A stretch of DNA of 43,118 nt, taken from Lysobacteraceae bacterium (GTDB taxonomy: Bacteria > Pseudomonadota > Gammaproteobacteria > Xanthomonadales > Rhodanobacteraceae). Location of the stretch: the NCBI GenBank assembly GCA_028866435.1, contig JAGWIC010000001.1, forward strand, positions 113,196 through 156,313. The letters are read 5' to 3'. Position numbers and translations under genes: made by a program. The notes below the pieces were generated by a model, which was not told the DNA's origin, ran no database searches, and was given only the letters and a program-made list of their open reading frames with translations. This document shows, in pieces, positions 8,374 to 18,379 of this stretch; position 1 is the stretch's first letter; the number at the start of each line of letters is the position of its first letter.

Positions 8374-9159
8374 TCAAGGTCCTTGATTGAATACCAGGCC
8401 GGCGAACTTTTCCGGATCGAAATTCGCCGCCGCCTGGTTGATCGCCGCCGGCGTATCGCGCCCGTATCCGGCCACCACGATCACCTGGTCGACCAGGTCG
8501 GAGAGGATGCGCGCATCCGGCGCGCCCTTGATCGCGGGGCCGTCGAGGAACAGGTACCGGTCCGGATATCGGCAACGCAGTGAATCGATCACCGCCCGCA
8601 TGCGAAACGAGGAGAAGTACTCGCTGCTGTTCTCACGCGATACGCCGGCCGGGATCAGCCGCAGCCGGGGGATGCCGGTGTGGTAGACGATGGACTTGAT
8701 GCCCATCGAGGGGTGTTCGAGAAAATCGATCAGGCCCTCGCTGCCGCGCGCGAGGCCGAAGGCCTCGTGTTGCGCCGGATAGCGAAGGTTGCAGTCGATG
8801 AGCAGGCTCGAGCGGGCCTCGTCGAAAGCGAATGCGGTGGCCAGGTTGCGCGCAACGAAACTGCTGCCAGAGCCGGGACTGACAGGAACCACGAGGGTTA
8901 CCAGGTTCTGCTTGCCGCCAAGTTCGAGCAGGCGCGTGCGAATTTCGCGAAAGGCGTCGGAGTGCACGCGTGCCGAGGGTTCGCGATGGATCAGGCGGCG
9001 CTCTTCGAGCTGCCGTATCGCCAGCGAGGTGGGTTCGGTCATGCGGACAACCGACTGCCCGGCGCCGATGTGCGGCCCCACCTGGGTGGAGGTCTTTTCC
9101 GCCTCGTCCAGCTCCGCGTCCGCTGCGGGGGCCAGTTCGTTGATGTCCTGGTCTTTCAC
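8374..9159 (-). CDS. EPS-associated CpsD/tyrosine-autokinase-like P-loop protein with atypical Walker A
   Basis: 261 residues. The BY-kinase-like core has Walker A region VSPGSGSSF (residues 93-101), Walker A' LLIDCNLR (119-126) and a late LFLDGPA. The Walker A Lys is replaced by Ser (GSGSSF against the usual GEGKS/T), and there is no Tyr-rich C-terminal tail. It therefore may not phosphorylate itself in the normal way and could act as an ATP-dependent or purely structural partner of the chain-length protein, whose gene overlaps its start (ATGA 9156-9159). Such proteins occur as kinase-family members in XrtA-type EPS loci. Confidence 0.82.
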   Translation of the reverse strand: MKDQDINELAPAADAELDEAEKTSTQVGPHIGAGQSVVRMTEPTSLAIRQLEERRLIHREPSARVHSDAFREIRTRLLELGGKQNLVTLVVPVSPGSGSSFVARNLATAFAFDEARSSLLIDCNLRYPAQHEAFGLARGSEGLIDFLEHPSMGIKSIVYHTGIPRLRLIPAGVSRENSSEYFSSFRMRAVIDSLRCRYPDRYLFLDGPAIKGAPDARILSDLVDQVIVVAGYGRDTPAAINQAAANFDPEKFAGLVFNQGP

Positions 9160-10706
9160 GCCAGCCCCCTCAGCTTGAGCCAGAAGAGTATCGCGTAGAC
9201 CAGGAGGACAGCCGCAACGACGAGGACGATCACGCCGTTTCGTTGCTGCTCCCGCCTGCGATCCTGCGGTGTGGGATAGAACGGGATGGTGGCCAGCACG
9301 TTCAGCCCGGTGAGCCTCTTCAGCTGCTCCGTCGAGCGTACCCTGGGATCCAGGCGAGCGACGCCGAAGAGCAGGCCGACCGGTATCGCCAGCGCCAGCA
9401 GCACGCTGGCAATGGCGAAATGTATGAAGCGCAAACCGCTGGGGTTCAGCGGAATCACCGCGGGGTTCTGCACGCGGAAGGTCAGGCCCTGGTGCTCCGA
9501 GTCGAGATTCATCGACACGCGCGCCTTCTCGCGGCGGTTGAGCAGGTCCTGGTAGACGTCGCGGTTGACGTTGTAGTCGCGGGTCAGCTCCGCCGTGACC
9601 ATGTCCGAGTTGGCGATGCGGCTGCTGCGCTGCATTTCGGACTGCAGCAGGGCATTGCTCTCGTTGATCCTCGCCTCGATCGCCGCGCTATCGGCGCGGA
9701 GCGTGGACAACTGGCTCTGCAGCTGCTGGTACAGCGGATTGAACTGGACGTTGTTGCCGGTCGTGTCGGCCACGCCGGCGGCGTGGGCCGCCTGCTTGCG
9801 TTTTTCGTCCTGGGCGAGCTGCTGGCGCAGGTCTTCCATCTGGTGGCGGATGCGGATGACGTCGGGATATTCGTCGGTGTAGGTCAGCAGCAGCTTGTTC
9901 AGCTGTGCCTGCAGGTTGGCCAGTTCCACCTGGTAGACGCCGCTGGTGGTCTGCACCGTGTTGACTTCGGACTGCCCGTTGAGCTGGGTGAGCAGGGATG
10001 CGATCTGCGAGCGCTTCTCCATCAGATCCAGGCGCGAGTTCTCGATCTGCGTGCGCAACTGGCTGATATGGTTGTTGGTGTCGGCCACGCTGCCGACGCG
10101 CGCATCCGGATTGCTCTGGCGGAAGTCCATCAGCTTCGTTTCGGCACCGGCCAGTTTGGCCCGGTATTGCTGGACCTGGTTGTTGATGAAATCGAAGGCG
10201 TCGCGACTCTCGCGCTTCTTGGAGGCCAGGCTCTCGGCGATGAAAAGCTGCGCGAATTCGCGTGTCACCTCGTAGGCCCGCCTGGGGTCGGAGTCGTAAT
10301 AAGTGATCGTGATCAGGTTGTCGTGGGAAAACGTCACGGTGGTGCGCGTCCGGATTCCCTGGATGATGCGATCCTTCTCCGCCGGGGAAGGGTGGGAGGC
10401 GGCCCAGCCGCCGGTGACCAGGATCTGGTCGAGCACCTTCTGGCTGAATACCACGGCGCGCGCCATGCCGGCGCGGGCGGCGTTGGCGGTGGGGGTGGCC
10501 GCACCCTGCATCAGCGGGGTGATGATGCTGCTTTCCTGCGCCAGGATGGTGGTCGAGGCCACGTACTTTTTCGGCCACGCCAGACCCACGGCAAGCACGG
10601 CCAGGGCAACTCCGGCAAATACCAGCACCAGCGCGATTCGCCTTCGCCTGGCCTCGTTCAGCACCACGGGCAACATCGTGTCGAAACTTGCCGGTTCCGC
10701 ATTCAT
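9156..10706 (-). CDS. Polysaccharide chain-length determinant (Wzz/PCP family)
   Basis: 516 residues. There is an N-terminal membrane helix (about 24-44, LVLVFAGVALAVLAVGL) followed by the PCP motif PKKYVASTTI. A long periplasmic coiled-coil region (about 170-390, rich in Gln/Leu/Arg) leads to two hydrophobic segments near the C-terminus (about 425-445 and 490-510). The family sets EPS polymer length and couples synthesis to export in the inner membrane. It lies 25 nt after the export lipoprotein gene and overlaps the kinase-like gene, the standard order in these loci. Confidence 0.9.
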   Translation of the reverse strand: MNAEPASFDTMLPVVLNEARRRRIALVLVFAGVALAVLAVGLAWPKKYVASTTILAQESSIITPLMQGAATPTANAARAGMARAVVFSQKVLDQILVTGGWAASHPSPAEKDRIIQGIRTRTTVTFSHDNLITITYYDSDPRRAYEVTREFAQLFIAESLASKKRESRDAFDFINNQVQQYRAKLAGAETKLMDFRQSNPDARVGSVADTNNHISQLRTQIENSRLDLMEKRSQIASLLTQLNGQSEVNTVQTTSGVYQVELANLQAQLNKLLLTYTDEYPDVIRIRHQMEDLRQQLAQDEKRKQAAHAAGVADTTGNNVQFNPLYQQLQSQLSTLRADSAAIEARINESNALLQSEMQRSSRIANSDMVTAELTRDYNVNRDVYQDLLNRREKARVSMNLDSEHQGLTFRVQNPAVIPLNPSGLRFIHFAIASVLLALAIPVGLLFGVARLDPRVRSTEQLKRLTGLNVLATIPFYPTPQDRRREQQRNGVIVLVVAAVLLVYAILFWLKLRGLA

Positions 10707-10731
10707 GTGCAGGGTTTCATTCCATGGCCGG

Positions 10732-11352
10732 TCAGAACGAGCGCTGCGGCACGATGATCACGTCACCTGGTTGCAGCGGGTAATTGGTCGACAGCTTGCC
10801 GTCCTGCAGGATCTTGCCGAGCTGGACGGCATAGGCGCTGGACTGGCCCGCAACCTTGCGGTAGAGCTCGGTGCCGTCGGGCGCGGCAAACTCGGTGGTC
10901 CCGCCGGCAGCCAGCACGGCGTCGAGCACGGTCATGCCCTGGCGATAAGGTATCGACACGGGCGTGCGCACCGCGCCGGTCACGCGAACGCGGGACAGAT
11001 ACTCGTGGCTGCGCAACTCGGTGAGGATGACGGCCACTTGCGGGTCACGCACGAAGGCCTTCAGCTTGTTCCTGATGTCGGCGGCGACTTCCTCGGGGGT
11101 CTTGCCGCCGGCCTTGACGTCGCCGACCAGCGGCACGGTGATCATGCCGTCCGGCCTCACGGGCACGCTGACGCTGAGATCCGGGTTGTGCCAGACCGAG
11201 ATACTCAATTGGTCGTCGACGCCGATGTGGTAGGCGGTCACGGCCTGCGCATCGGGATTGAAGGCCGGCGCATGGCTGGAGCCCCCGGTGCTGGCGCAGG
11301 CAGCCAGCAGCAGCAAGACGCATGGCGTGAGCAGACGAAAGAAGACCTTCAT
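10732..11352 (-). CDS. Polysaccharide export lipoprotein (Wza/GumB family)
   Basis: 206 residues. The lipoprotein signal is MKVFFRLLTPCVLLLLAAC with the acylated Cys at 19. The export domain reads YHIGVDDQLSISVWHNPDLS...VRPDGMITVPLVGDV, then AFVRDPQVAVILTE, and a SLBB-type segment ends LQPGDVIIVPQRSF. It is shorter than Wza (no C-terminal outer-membrane helix region), like XrtA-type and GumB export proteins. It forms the periplasmic/outer-membrane export channel. It is the first gene of the minus-strand EPS operon, with a perfect CRP/Clp-type palindrome 28 nt upstream of its start. Confidence 0.9.
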   Translation of the reverse strand: MKVFFRLLTPCVLLLLAACASTGGSSHAPAFNPDAQAVTAYHIGVDDQLSISVWHNPDLSVSVPVRPDGMITVPLVGDVKAGGKTPEEVAADIRNKLKAFVRDPQVAVILTELRSHEYLSRVRVTGAVRTPVSIPYRQGMTVLDAVLAAGGTTEFAAPDGTELYRKVAGQSSAYAVQLGKILQDGKLSTNYPLQPGDVIIVPQRSF

Positions 11353-11380
11353 TTGATACCCCCTGGACCACTTTCCAATT

Positions 11381-11396
11381 TGTGATCTGCGTCACA
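11381..11396. promoter_or_regulatory. Perfect CRP/Clp-type binding palindrome between divergent EPS units
   Basis: The sequence TGTGATCTGCGTCACA is an exact TGTGA-N6-TCACA palindrome. It is the only such match noticed. It lies 28 nt upstream of the export gene start (11352, minus) and 161 nt upstream of the dehydrogenase start (11558, plus). In Xanthomonadales the CRP homologue Clp, which responds to c-di-GMP, controls EPS genes through sites of this form. So close to the start codon it may overlap the core promoter or lie in the leader, which would favour repression. The remaining 11353-11557 region shows no convincing -35/-10 pair. Confidence 0.7.
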
Positions 11397-11557
11397 CTAT
11401 GTTGCCATCAAGCGCCTGCGCGGAACAAGCTCGGCGTCGGCAAAATCAGACGATTTCGCCCGGTTCGGCGTTTCGACTACCTTTAGGCCGGGTGGACACC
11501 ATGGTCAAGCCGCATTCCCCTCCCGCCAGTTGATCAAACCATTGATGGATGTGCCGC

Positions 11558-12835
<1,278 letters not shown>

Positions 12836-12891
12836 GCGACGCCATCGTCGTTGTGCCGGGGCGGCGGTGATCCCATTCAGGACAGCAAGCA

Positions 12892-13902
12892 ATGAAGATC
12901 ATGGTAACCGGCAGCGCGGGGTTCATCGGCTCACACGTCGTGCTGCGCCTGCTCGAACGCGGCGACGAGGTGATCGGCGTCGACAATCTCAGCGACTACT
13001 ACGATGTCACGCTCAAGATGGCGCGCCTGGCCCGCTTCGACGAGCATCCGCGCTACACCCACGTGTCGGCGGACCTGTCCGATCGCGGCGCGATGGAGCT
13101 GGCGTTTGCGCGCTATCGGCCGCAGCGGGTGATCAACCTGGCGGCACAGGCCGGTGTTCGCTATGCGGCGGAGAACCCGCATATCTACGTGTCCACCAAC
13201 GTCACCGGTTTCCTCCATGTGATCGAAGGCTGTCGTCACCATCAGGTCGAGCACCTGGTGTTCGCCTCGACCAGCTCGGTGTACGGCGCCGATACGCAGA
13301 TGCCTTTTTCCGAGCATCAGCCGACCGAGCATCCGCTGACCCTGTATGCGGCGTCCAAGAAAGCGAACGAAATGATGGCGCACAGCTATGCGCACCTGTA
13401 TGGCCTGCCGTGCACCGGCCTGCGTTTCTTCACCGTCTATGGCCCGTGGGGCCGGCCGGACATGGCCTTGTTCCTGTTCACCCGGGCGATCCTGGCCGGC
13501 GAGCCGATCAAGGTCTTCAACCACGGCCATCACAAGCGCAGCTTCACCTACATCGACGACATCGTCGAGGGGGTGATCCGCGCGCTCGACGACGTGCCGC
13601 GCGGCAATCCCGCCTGGGACGGCAAGAAGCCGGACCCGGCCTCGAGCCTGGCGCCGTACCGGCTGTTCAACATCGGCAACGAGCAGCCGGTGGAATTGCT
13701 GCGCTACATCGAGGTGCTCGAGCAGTGCCTGGGACGCAAGGCCACGATGGAGATGCTGCCGCTGCAGGCGGGCGACGTGCCGGATACCGAGGCGGACATG
13801 TCCTCGTTGGCCGCTGCCGTCGGTTACAGCCCGAAGGTGCCGGTGGAGCAGGGCGTGGCCAATTTCGTGCGCTGGTATCTGGATTATTACCGGATGCGGT
13901 AG
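12892..13902 (+). CDS. UDP-glucuronate 4-epimerase-like NAD-dependent epimerase
   Basis: 336 residues. It has the SDR motif VTGSAGFIGSHV, DNLSDYYDV and the substrate-side STSSVYG. The catalytic pair lies in YAASKKANE (Tyr152, Lys156). The block TGLRFFTVYGPWGRPDMALF is highly typical of CapI/LspL-type UDP-glucuronic acid 4-epimerases that make UDP-galacturonate. With the preceding dehydrogenase it would supply uronic acids for the EPS. It converges on the DUF2909-like gene. Confidence 0.88.
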   Translation: MKIMVTGSAGFIGSHVVLRLLERGDEVIGVDNLSDYYDVTLKMARLARFDEHPRYTHVSADLSDRGAMELAFARYRPQRVINLAAQAGVRYAAENPHIYVSTNVTGFLHVIEGCRHHQVEHLVFASTSSVYGADTQMPFSEHQPTEHPLTLYAASKKANEMMAHSYAHLYGLPCTGLRFFTVYGPWGRPDMALFLFTRAILAGEPIKVFNHGHHKRSFTYIDDIVEGVIRALDDVPRGNPAWDGKKPDPASSLAPYRLFNIGNEQPVELLRYIEVLEQCLGRKATMEMLPLQAGDVPDTEADMSSLAAAVGYSPKVPVEQGVANFVRWYLDYYRMR

Positions 13903-13922
13903 GGTAGGCGGGTGTCTGTTGC

Positions 13923-13943
13923 GGCCGGAACGGTGGTCCGGCC
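13923..13943. terminator. Possible bidirectional terminator hairpin
   Basis: GGCCGGA / TCCGGCC forms a 7-bp perfect stem with a 7-nt loop in the 53-nt gap between two converging genes. There is no T-run on either side, so it may only be a 3'-end protecting hairpin. Confidence 0.35.
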
Positions 13944-13955
13944 CAGCCGCTACAC

Positions 13956-14189
13956 TTACTGGCCGATGCCGTGCGGGTTGACCCACCCCATCCAGATGCC
14001 GAATACCACCATGGCGATCAGCAGCAGGGACAGGCCGATGCGGCGGGTCAGTGCCCACACCGTGCGCCTGTCGTCGTCCTTGTCGGTCATCATGAAATAC
14101 AACGCCTGGCCGAGGCTGAAGATCACCACCAGCAGCACCACCACGAGCGCAACTTTGTAAATGGCTATCACGTGACCGATTCCATCCAT
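13956..14189 (-). CDS. Small twin-transmembrane protein, DUF2909-like
   Basis: 77 residues with two membrane helices (about 9-30 and 50-68) joined by a short charged loop TDKDDDRRTVWALTRR. The size, two-helix layout and position next to surf1 match the DUF2909 family found in cytochrome c oxidase clusters. Its role is unproven but oxidase assembly is likely. It diverges from surf1 by 41 bp, so both may be driven from a shared short promoter region. Confidence 0.75.
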   Translation of the reverse strand: MDGIGHVIAIYKVALVVVLLVVIFSLGQALYFMMTDKDDDRRTVWALTRRIGLSLLLIAMVVFGIWMGWVNPHGIGQ

Positions 14190-14230
14190 TTCGACGTCCC
14201 GAGTATAGCCATCGAAGCCGGTGTGCTGGC

Positions 14231-14962
14231 GTGAGCGGTTTTCGCCGTCCGGCGTGGTGGGCGTTGCTGCTGACCGCGGCCGCCGCCTTGCTGTTCATAC
14301 GTTTGGGGGTGTGGCAGCTGCACCGGGCCGACTTCAAGGAGGCGCTGCTGCGGCGCTATGCCACATCGTCCTCGGCGCCGCCGCAGGACTTCGCCGGGGT
14401 GGCCGCCACGCCGCCGGCGGACAGTTTTCCGCGGGTGCGGGTGAGCGGGCGCTATCTGGCGGATCGGGCGTATCTGCTGGACAACCCCAAGCATGACGAA
14501 CAGGGCGGGGTGGAGGTGTTCGTCCCGCTGCAACTGGACGCCAGGCGCCCGCTGTTGCTGGTCGACCTGGGTTTTCTGCCGGGCGGCGGCGACGGCAAGG
14601 CGCCGGATCTGCCGCCGTTGCCGCGCACCGAGGTCAACCTGGAAGGCCTGTACGTGCCGCCGCCGCCGACCGGCTTCCAGATGGGCGGCGATGCGCTGGC
14701 GCGGCAGACCCGCTGGCCGAAAAGCAGCATCTTCCTGCTGCTGGGCGAAGTCTCGCGGGACCTGGGCCGGCCGCTGTACCCGCGGGTGCTGGCGCTGGAC
14801 CCGGACCCGGCCTCGATCTACACCCGCGTGCACACCCTGGATTTTTCCTCGATGCCACCGGCGCGGCACCGCGCCTATGCGTTCCAGTGGTTTTCCTTTG
14901 CCCTGGCCGCGGTGGTGATCCTGCTGGTGCTGCACCGCAAGCGCGACCGGCGCCAGCCTTGA
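14231..14962 (+). CDS. SURF1 family cytochrome oxidase assembly protein
   Basis: 243 residues from GTG 14231. It has the classic SURF1 layout: an N-terminal helix (about 8-25) followed by RLGVWQLHRADFKE, a periplasmic domain with GRYLADRAYLLDN and PLLLVDLGFLPGG, and a C-terminal helix (about 216-234). It helps insert heme A into cytochrome c oxidase subunit I at the inner membrane. The order surf1 - small thioredoxin-like gene - ctaA - ctaB is conserved in proteobacteria. No strong ribosome site is seen at the GTG. Confidence 0.9.
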   Translation: MSGFRRPAWWALLLTAAAALLFIRLGVWQLHRADFKEALLRRYATSSSAPPQDFAGVAATPPADSFPRVRVSGRYLADRAYLLDNPKHDEQGGVEVFVPLQLDARRPLLLVDLGFLPGGGDGKAPDLPPLPRTEVNLEGLYVPPPPTGFQMGGDALARQTRWPKSSIFLLLGEVSRDLGRPLYPRVLALDPDPASIYTRVHTLDFSSMPPARHRAYAFQWFSFALAAVVILLVLHRKRDRRQP

Positions 14963-14994
14963 TCCGCCCCGTTTGTCCCGACCGATGAAGATTG

Positions 14995-15570
14995 ATGATG
15001 ACATCTGCTGACCTACCGTCGTTGCGCAAGAGCCGACGCTTCCTGCTGCTGATCGTGCTGGTGTTCGCCGCACCGATGATTGTGGCGGGCCTGCTGGTGG
15101 CCAGTGGCTGGCAGCCCGGCGCCGCGGGCTACGGCCGGCCGATCACCCCGGCGCGCAATTTCGTCGACGAAAAACTGCGCGTGCAGCTGGCCGACGGGCA
15201 GGCCTATCCCTGGCGCGACAGCCAGCCGCGCATGACCCTGGTGGCGCTGGCCGGCCCCGGCTGCGCGCAGCGCTGCCTGCAGGCCCTGACCGCGATGGCC
15301 AAGGCGCGCGTGATGCTCAACCAGAACCAGTCGCGGCTGCGCCTGCTTTACCTCGGTGCCCCACCGGCCGACCCGGCCGCGCTCGCCGCCATGACCAACT
15401 ACTGGCAGCTCGGCCAGGACCAGGACGGCGGGCTCGCCAGCTTCCGGCCCGTCGCGGCGGACAGTGTCAGTGCGGTGCTGGTCGAGTCCAATGGCACGGC
15501 GCTGGCCTTTTATCCGGCCGGGTTCGATGCCGCCGGCCTGCTGCGCGACCTGCGCAAGGTGATCAAGTGA
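14995..15570 (+). CDS. Membrane-anchored thioredoxin-like protein of cytochrome oxidase cluster (SCO-like)
   Basis: 191 residues from ATG 14995; the adjacent ATG 14998 or TTG 14992 are equally possible. One N-terminal helix (about 16-38) is followed by a soluble domain. That domain holds a CxxxC motif in [10 protein letters not shown] (Cys90 and Cys94), the spacing used by SCO1-type copper chaperones, but the rest of the SCO signature is weak. Position between surf1 and ctaA matches the hypothetical gene seen there in other gammaproteobacteria. A role in oxidase copper/thiol chemistry is inferred. The stop overlaps the ctaA start by one base (TGATG). Confidence 0.75.
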   Translation: MMTSADLPSLRKSRRFLLLIVLVFAAPMIVAGLLVASGWQPGAAGYGRPITPARNFVDEKLRVQLADGQAYPWRDSQPRMTLVALAGPGCAQRCLQALTAMAKARVMLNQNQSRLRLLYLGAPPADPAALAAMTNYWQLGQDQDGGLASFRPVAADSVSAVLVESNGTALAFYPAGFDAAGLLRDLRKVIK

Positions 15571-16733
15571 TGTCCTCGCGTCGCGGAACCCTCCTGCGTG
15601 GCCTATCCCTGTTTGCCGCCCTGTTCGCGTTCGGGCTGGTGATGTTCGGCGCCTTCGTGCGGCTGTCCAATGCCGGCCTGTCCTGCCCGGACTGGCCAAC
15701 CTGCTATGGCCAGGTGACCTGGCCGCAGCACGCGCAGGCGGTGGCGCATGCCGATGCGGCGTTCCCCGATCGCCCGTACGAGGCGCACAAGGCCTGGCGC
15801 GAACAGGTGCACCGCTTCCTCGCCGGCACGCTGGGGCTGATGGTGCTGGCGTTGGCGGTGCTGGCCAGCTGGCGCAGGCGCTCCGCGCTGTTGCCGGTGA
15901 TCGGCGGCTCGATGTTCGCCGCGGTCGGCGTCGCCCTGTACATGCACGGCGAGCATCGCTGGTCGTCGCTGCTGGCCGCCTGCGCGATCGCCCTGCCGCT
16001 GTTCGCGGCGCTTCGCCTGCCACGTCCCGGCGCATGGCGCATCTGCGTGCTGGCGCTGGGCGTGATCATCTTCCAGGCGATGCTCGGCATGTGGACGGTG
16101 ACACTGCTGCTCAAGCCCATCGTGGTGATGGGGCACCTGCTCGGCGGTATGACCACCTTCGCCCTGCTGGCCTGGGCGGCCCTGCGTTTTGCCGGGGTCG
16201 CCGCCACCGACGAGGGGCTGGCCGACCTGCGCCGCTGGGTGGTGGTCGGCATCGTGCTGCTGCTGTGCCAGATCGCCCTGGGCGGCTGGACCTCGTCGAA
16301 CTACGCGGCGCTGGCGTGCGGCTACGGCCCGGGTTCGTTCCCGCAGTGCCTGGGTCAATGGGCGCCGCCCACGGACTTCCACCAGGGCTTCGTGTTGTGG
16401 CGCGCCATCGGCGTCGACTACGAGGGCGGCGTGCTCGACATGGCGGCCCGCAGCGCGATCCAGATCGCGCACCGGATCGGTGCGCTGGTGGTGTTCTGCT
16501 ATCTCGGCTGGCTGGCCTTCCGGCTGGCGCGCCGCGGCTTGCGCGGTTACGGCGTGGCCGTGGCGGTCGCCCTGCTCAGTCAGGTGATGCTGGGCATCAG
16601 CAACGTCTACTTCGGCCTGCCGCTGGCGGTGGCCACCGCGCACAACGGCATGGCGGCGTTGCTGCTGTTCACCCTGCTGGCCAGCCTCGCCCGCACCCAG
16701 AAGGCGGCGCCGATCAAGAGGAGCCAGGCATGA
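15570..16733 (+). CDS. ctaA: Heme A synthase (COX15/CtaA)
   Basis: 387 residues with about eight membrane helices. The first helix ends in [21 protein letters not shown], the hallmark of COX15. Heme-binding His residues lie in [33 protein letters not shown] and [10 protein letters not shown]. It oxidises heme O to heme A in the inner membrane. ATG 15570 is chosen because it overlaps the previous stop (TGATG). Its own stop overlaps the ctaB start (ATGA 16730-16733), matching the sequential pathway. Confidence 0.94.
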   Translation: MSSRRGTLLRGLSLFAALFAFGLVMFGAFVRLSNAGLSCPDWPTCYGQVTWPQHAQAVAHADAAFPDRPYEAHKAWREQVHRFLAGTLGLMVLALAVLASWRRRSALLPVIGGSMFAAVGVALYMHGEHRWSSLLAACAIALPLFAALRLPRPGAWRICVLALGVIIFQAMLGMWTVTLLLKPIVVMGHLLGGMTTFALLAWAALRFAGVAATDEGLADLRRWVVVGIVLLLCQIALGGWTSSNYAALACGYGPGSFPQCLGQWAPPTDFHQGFVLWRAIGVDYEGGVLDMAARSAIQIAHRIGALVVFCYLGWLAFRLARRGLRGYGVAVAVALLSQVMLGISNVYFGLPLAVATAHNGMAALLLFTLLASLARTQKAAPIKRSQA

Positions 16734-17674
16734 GCAAGAGCTCGCCCGCATCGGGGCATCCGCCTTCGCTGCTCGGCTCCCTGCACTCGTTCCTGGAGCT
16801 GACCAAGCCGCGCGTCGTCGCCTTGCTGGTGTTCTGCGCGGTGATCGGCATGTTCCTCGCGGTGCCGGGGATTCCCCCCTGGCGCGCGCTGGTCTTCGGC
16901 ACGCTGGGGATCTGGATGGCCTCCGGCTCGGCGGCCGCATTCAATCACCTGATCGACGAGCGCATCGACAAGCTGATGGTGCGCACCGCGCGGCGTCCGC
17001 TGGCCACCGGCACGCTGACCGCGCATCAGGTGCTGGTGTTCGCGGTGCTGCTCGGGATCGCCTCGATGCTGGTGCTGGCGCTGCTGGTGAACCGCCTGAC
17101 CGCGGTGCTGACCTTCGCCGGGCTGATCGGCTACGCGCTGGTCTATACCGCCTACCTGAAGCGCGCCACGCCGCAGAACATCGTCATCGGCGGTCTCGCC
17201 GGCGCGGTGCCGCCGGTGCTGGGCTGGACCGCCGTCACCGGCCAGTTGCATCCGTTCGCACTGCAGCTGTGCCTGATCATCTTCGTGTGGACGCCGCCGC
17301 ATTTCTGGGCGCTGGCGATCTTCCGCCGCGACGACTACGCCCGCGCCGGCGTGCCGATGCTGCCGGTGACCCACGGCGTCGCCTACACCCGCTGGCAGGT
17401 GCTGTTCTACACCATCCTGCTGGTGCTGGTGAGCCTGCTGCCCGCGCTGACCGGCATGAGCGGGCTGATCTATCTCGGCGGCGCGCTGGTGCTGGACGCG
17501 GGTTTCCTCTACTACGCCGTGCGCCTGCTGCATCCGCCGGACGCGATGTTTCCGATGAAGGTGTTCAAATATTCGATCGTGTACCTGATGGCGCTGTTCG
17601 CCTTTTTGCTGTTCGACCACTGGCTGGTGCACCCGGTCGTGCAGCACGCCCTGCTGCTGCCGGCGGCGGACTGA
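16730..17674 (+). CDS. ctaB: Protoheme IX farnesyltransferase (heme O synthase)
   Basis: 314 residues. This UbiA-family polytopic membrane enzyme starts [17 protein letters not shown]. It has the prenyl-diphosphate motif region [22 protein letters not shown] and the second conserved loop [29 protein letters not shown], both diagnostic of CtaB/CyoE. It transfers a farnesyl group to heme B to make heme O, the substrate of the upstream CtaA. AGAGG (about 16718-16721) precedes ATG 16730, which overlaps the ctaA stop. Confidence 0.95.
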   Translation: MSKSSPASGHPPSLLGSLHSFLELTKPRVVALLVFCAVIGMFLAVPGIPPWRALVFGTLGIWMASGSAAAFNHLIDERIDKLMVRTARRPLATGTLTAHQVLVFAVLLGIASMLVLALLVNRLTAVLTFAGLIGYALVYTAYLKRATPQNIVIGGLAGAVPPVLGWTAVTGQLHPFALQLCLIIFVWTPPHFWALAIFRRDDYARAGVPMLPVTHGVAYTRWQVLFYTILLVLVSLLPALTGMSGLIYLGGALVLDAGFLYYAVRLLHPPDAMFPMKVFKYSIVYLMALFAFLLFDHWLVHPVVQHALLLPAAD

Positions 17675-17713
17675 GCGGCGGCGCCATCGTTGGCCGGGTA
17701 GGGAGCGATTGCC

Positions 17714-18379
17714 GTGCGCCTGTTGATCGTCGAAGACTCACCCACGCTGGGACGTGACCTGAGCAGCGCGCTGGTGCGTGATGGTCACGTGGTGGACCTC
17801 GCCGCCGATGGCGCCGAGGCGCTGCGTTTTCTGTCCGGCTTTCACTACGACGTGGTGACCCTTGACCTGATGATACCCAGGCTGGACGGCTGGGCGGTGT
17901 TGCGGCGGTTGCAGGGACGCGGCGGCCGCCCGCGGGTGCTGGTGCTGTCGGCACGCGACCAGGTGGAGGATCGTGTCGAGGCGCTCAACCTCGGCGCCGA
18001 CGACTACATGGTCAAGCCGTTCGCCTACGCCGAACTGCTGGCGCGGCTGCATGCGCTGGGGCGACGCAGCGAGGGCGGCGCCCCAGTGCTGCGGGCAGGT
18101 GCGCTGGAGGTCGATCCGCGCGCCCGGCTGGCGCGGGTGGACGGCGTCGTGCTCGCCTTGTCGCCGAAGGAATATGGCTTGCTGGAGGCGCTGCTGGGGC
18201 AGCGCGGTCGCGTGCTGTCCCGCCCGGCCCTGTTCGAACGGCTCTACGACGCGCGCAGCGAGGCGTCGGACAAGGTGATCGAGGTACTGGTCAGCACGTT
18301 GCGCACGAAACTCGCGCGTGCCGGCATGCCCGAGCTGATCGAGACACGACGGGGGTTCGGCTATGTCGTGGTTGCGTGA
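17714..18379 (+). CDS. OmpR-family response regulator
   Basis: 221 residues from GTG 17714 with GGGAG upstream. The receiver domain has the phosphoacceptor Asp51 (VVTLDLMIP), the switch Ser in VLSARDQ and Lys in DYMVKPF. The C-terminal winged helix (about 125-220) ends ETRRGFGYVVVA. It overlaps the sensor kinase start by 17 nt, so the pair is translated together. With a metal RND pump directly downstream it probably controls that pump. Confidence 0.93.
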   Translation: MRLLIVEDSPTLGRDLSSALVRDGHVVDLAADGAEALRFLSGFHYDVVTLDLMIPRLDGWAVLRRLQGRGGRPRVLVLSARDQVEDRVEALNLGADDYMVKPFAYAELLARLHALGRRSEGGAPVLRAGALEVDPRARLARVDGVVLALSPKEYGLLEALLGQRGRVLSRPALFERLYDARSEASDKVIEVLVSTLRTKLARAGMPELIETRRGFGYVVVA

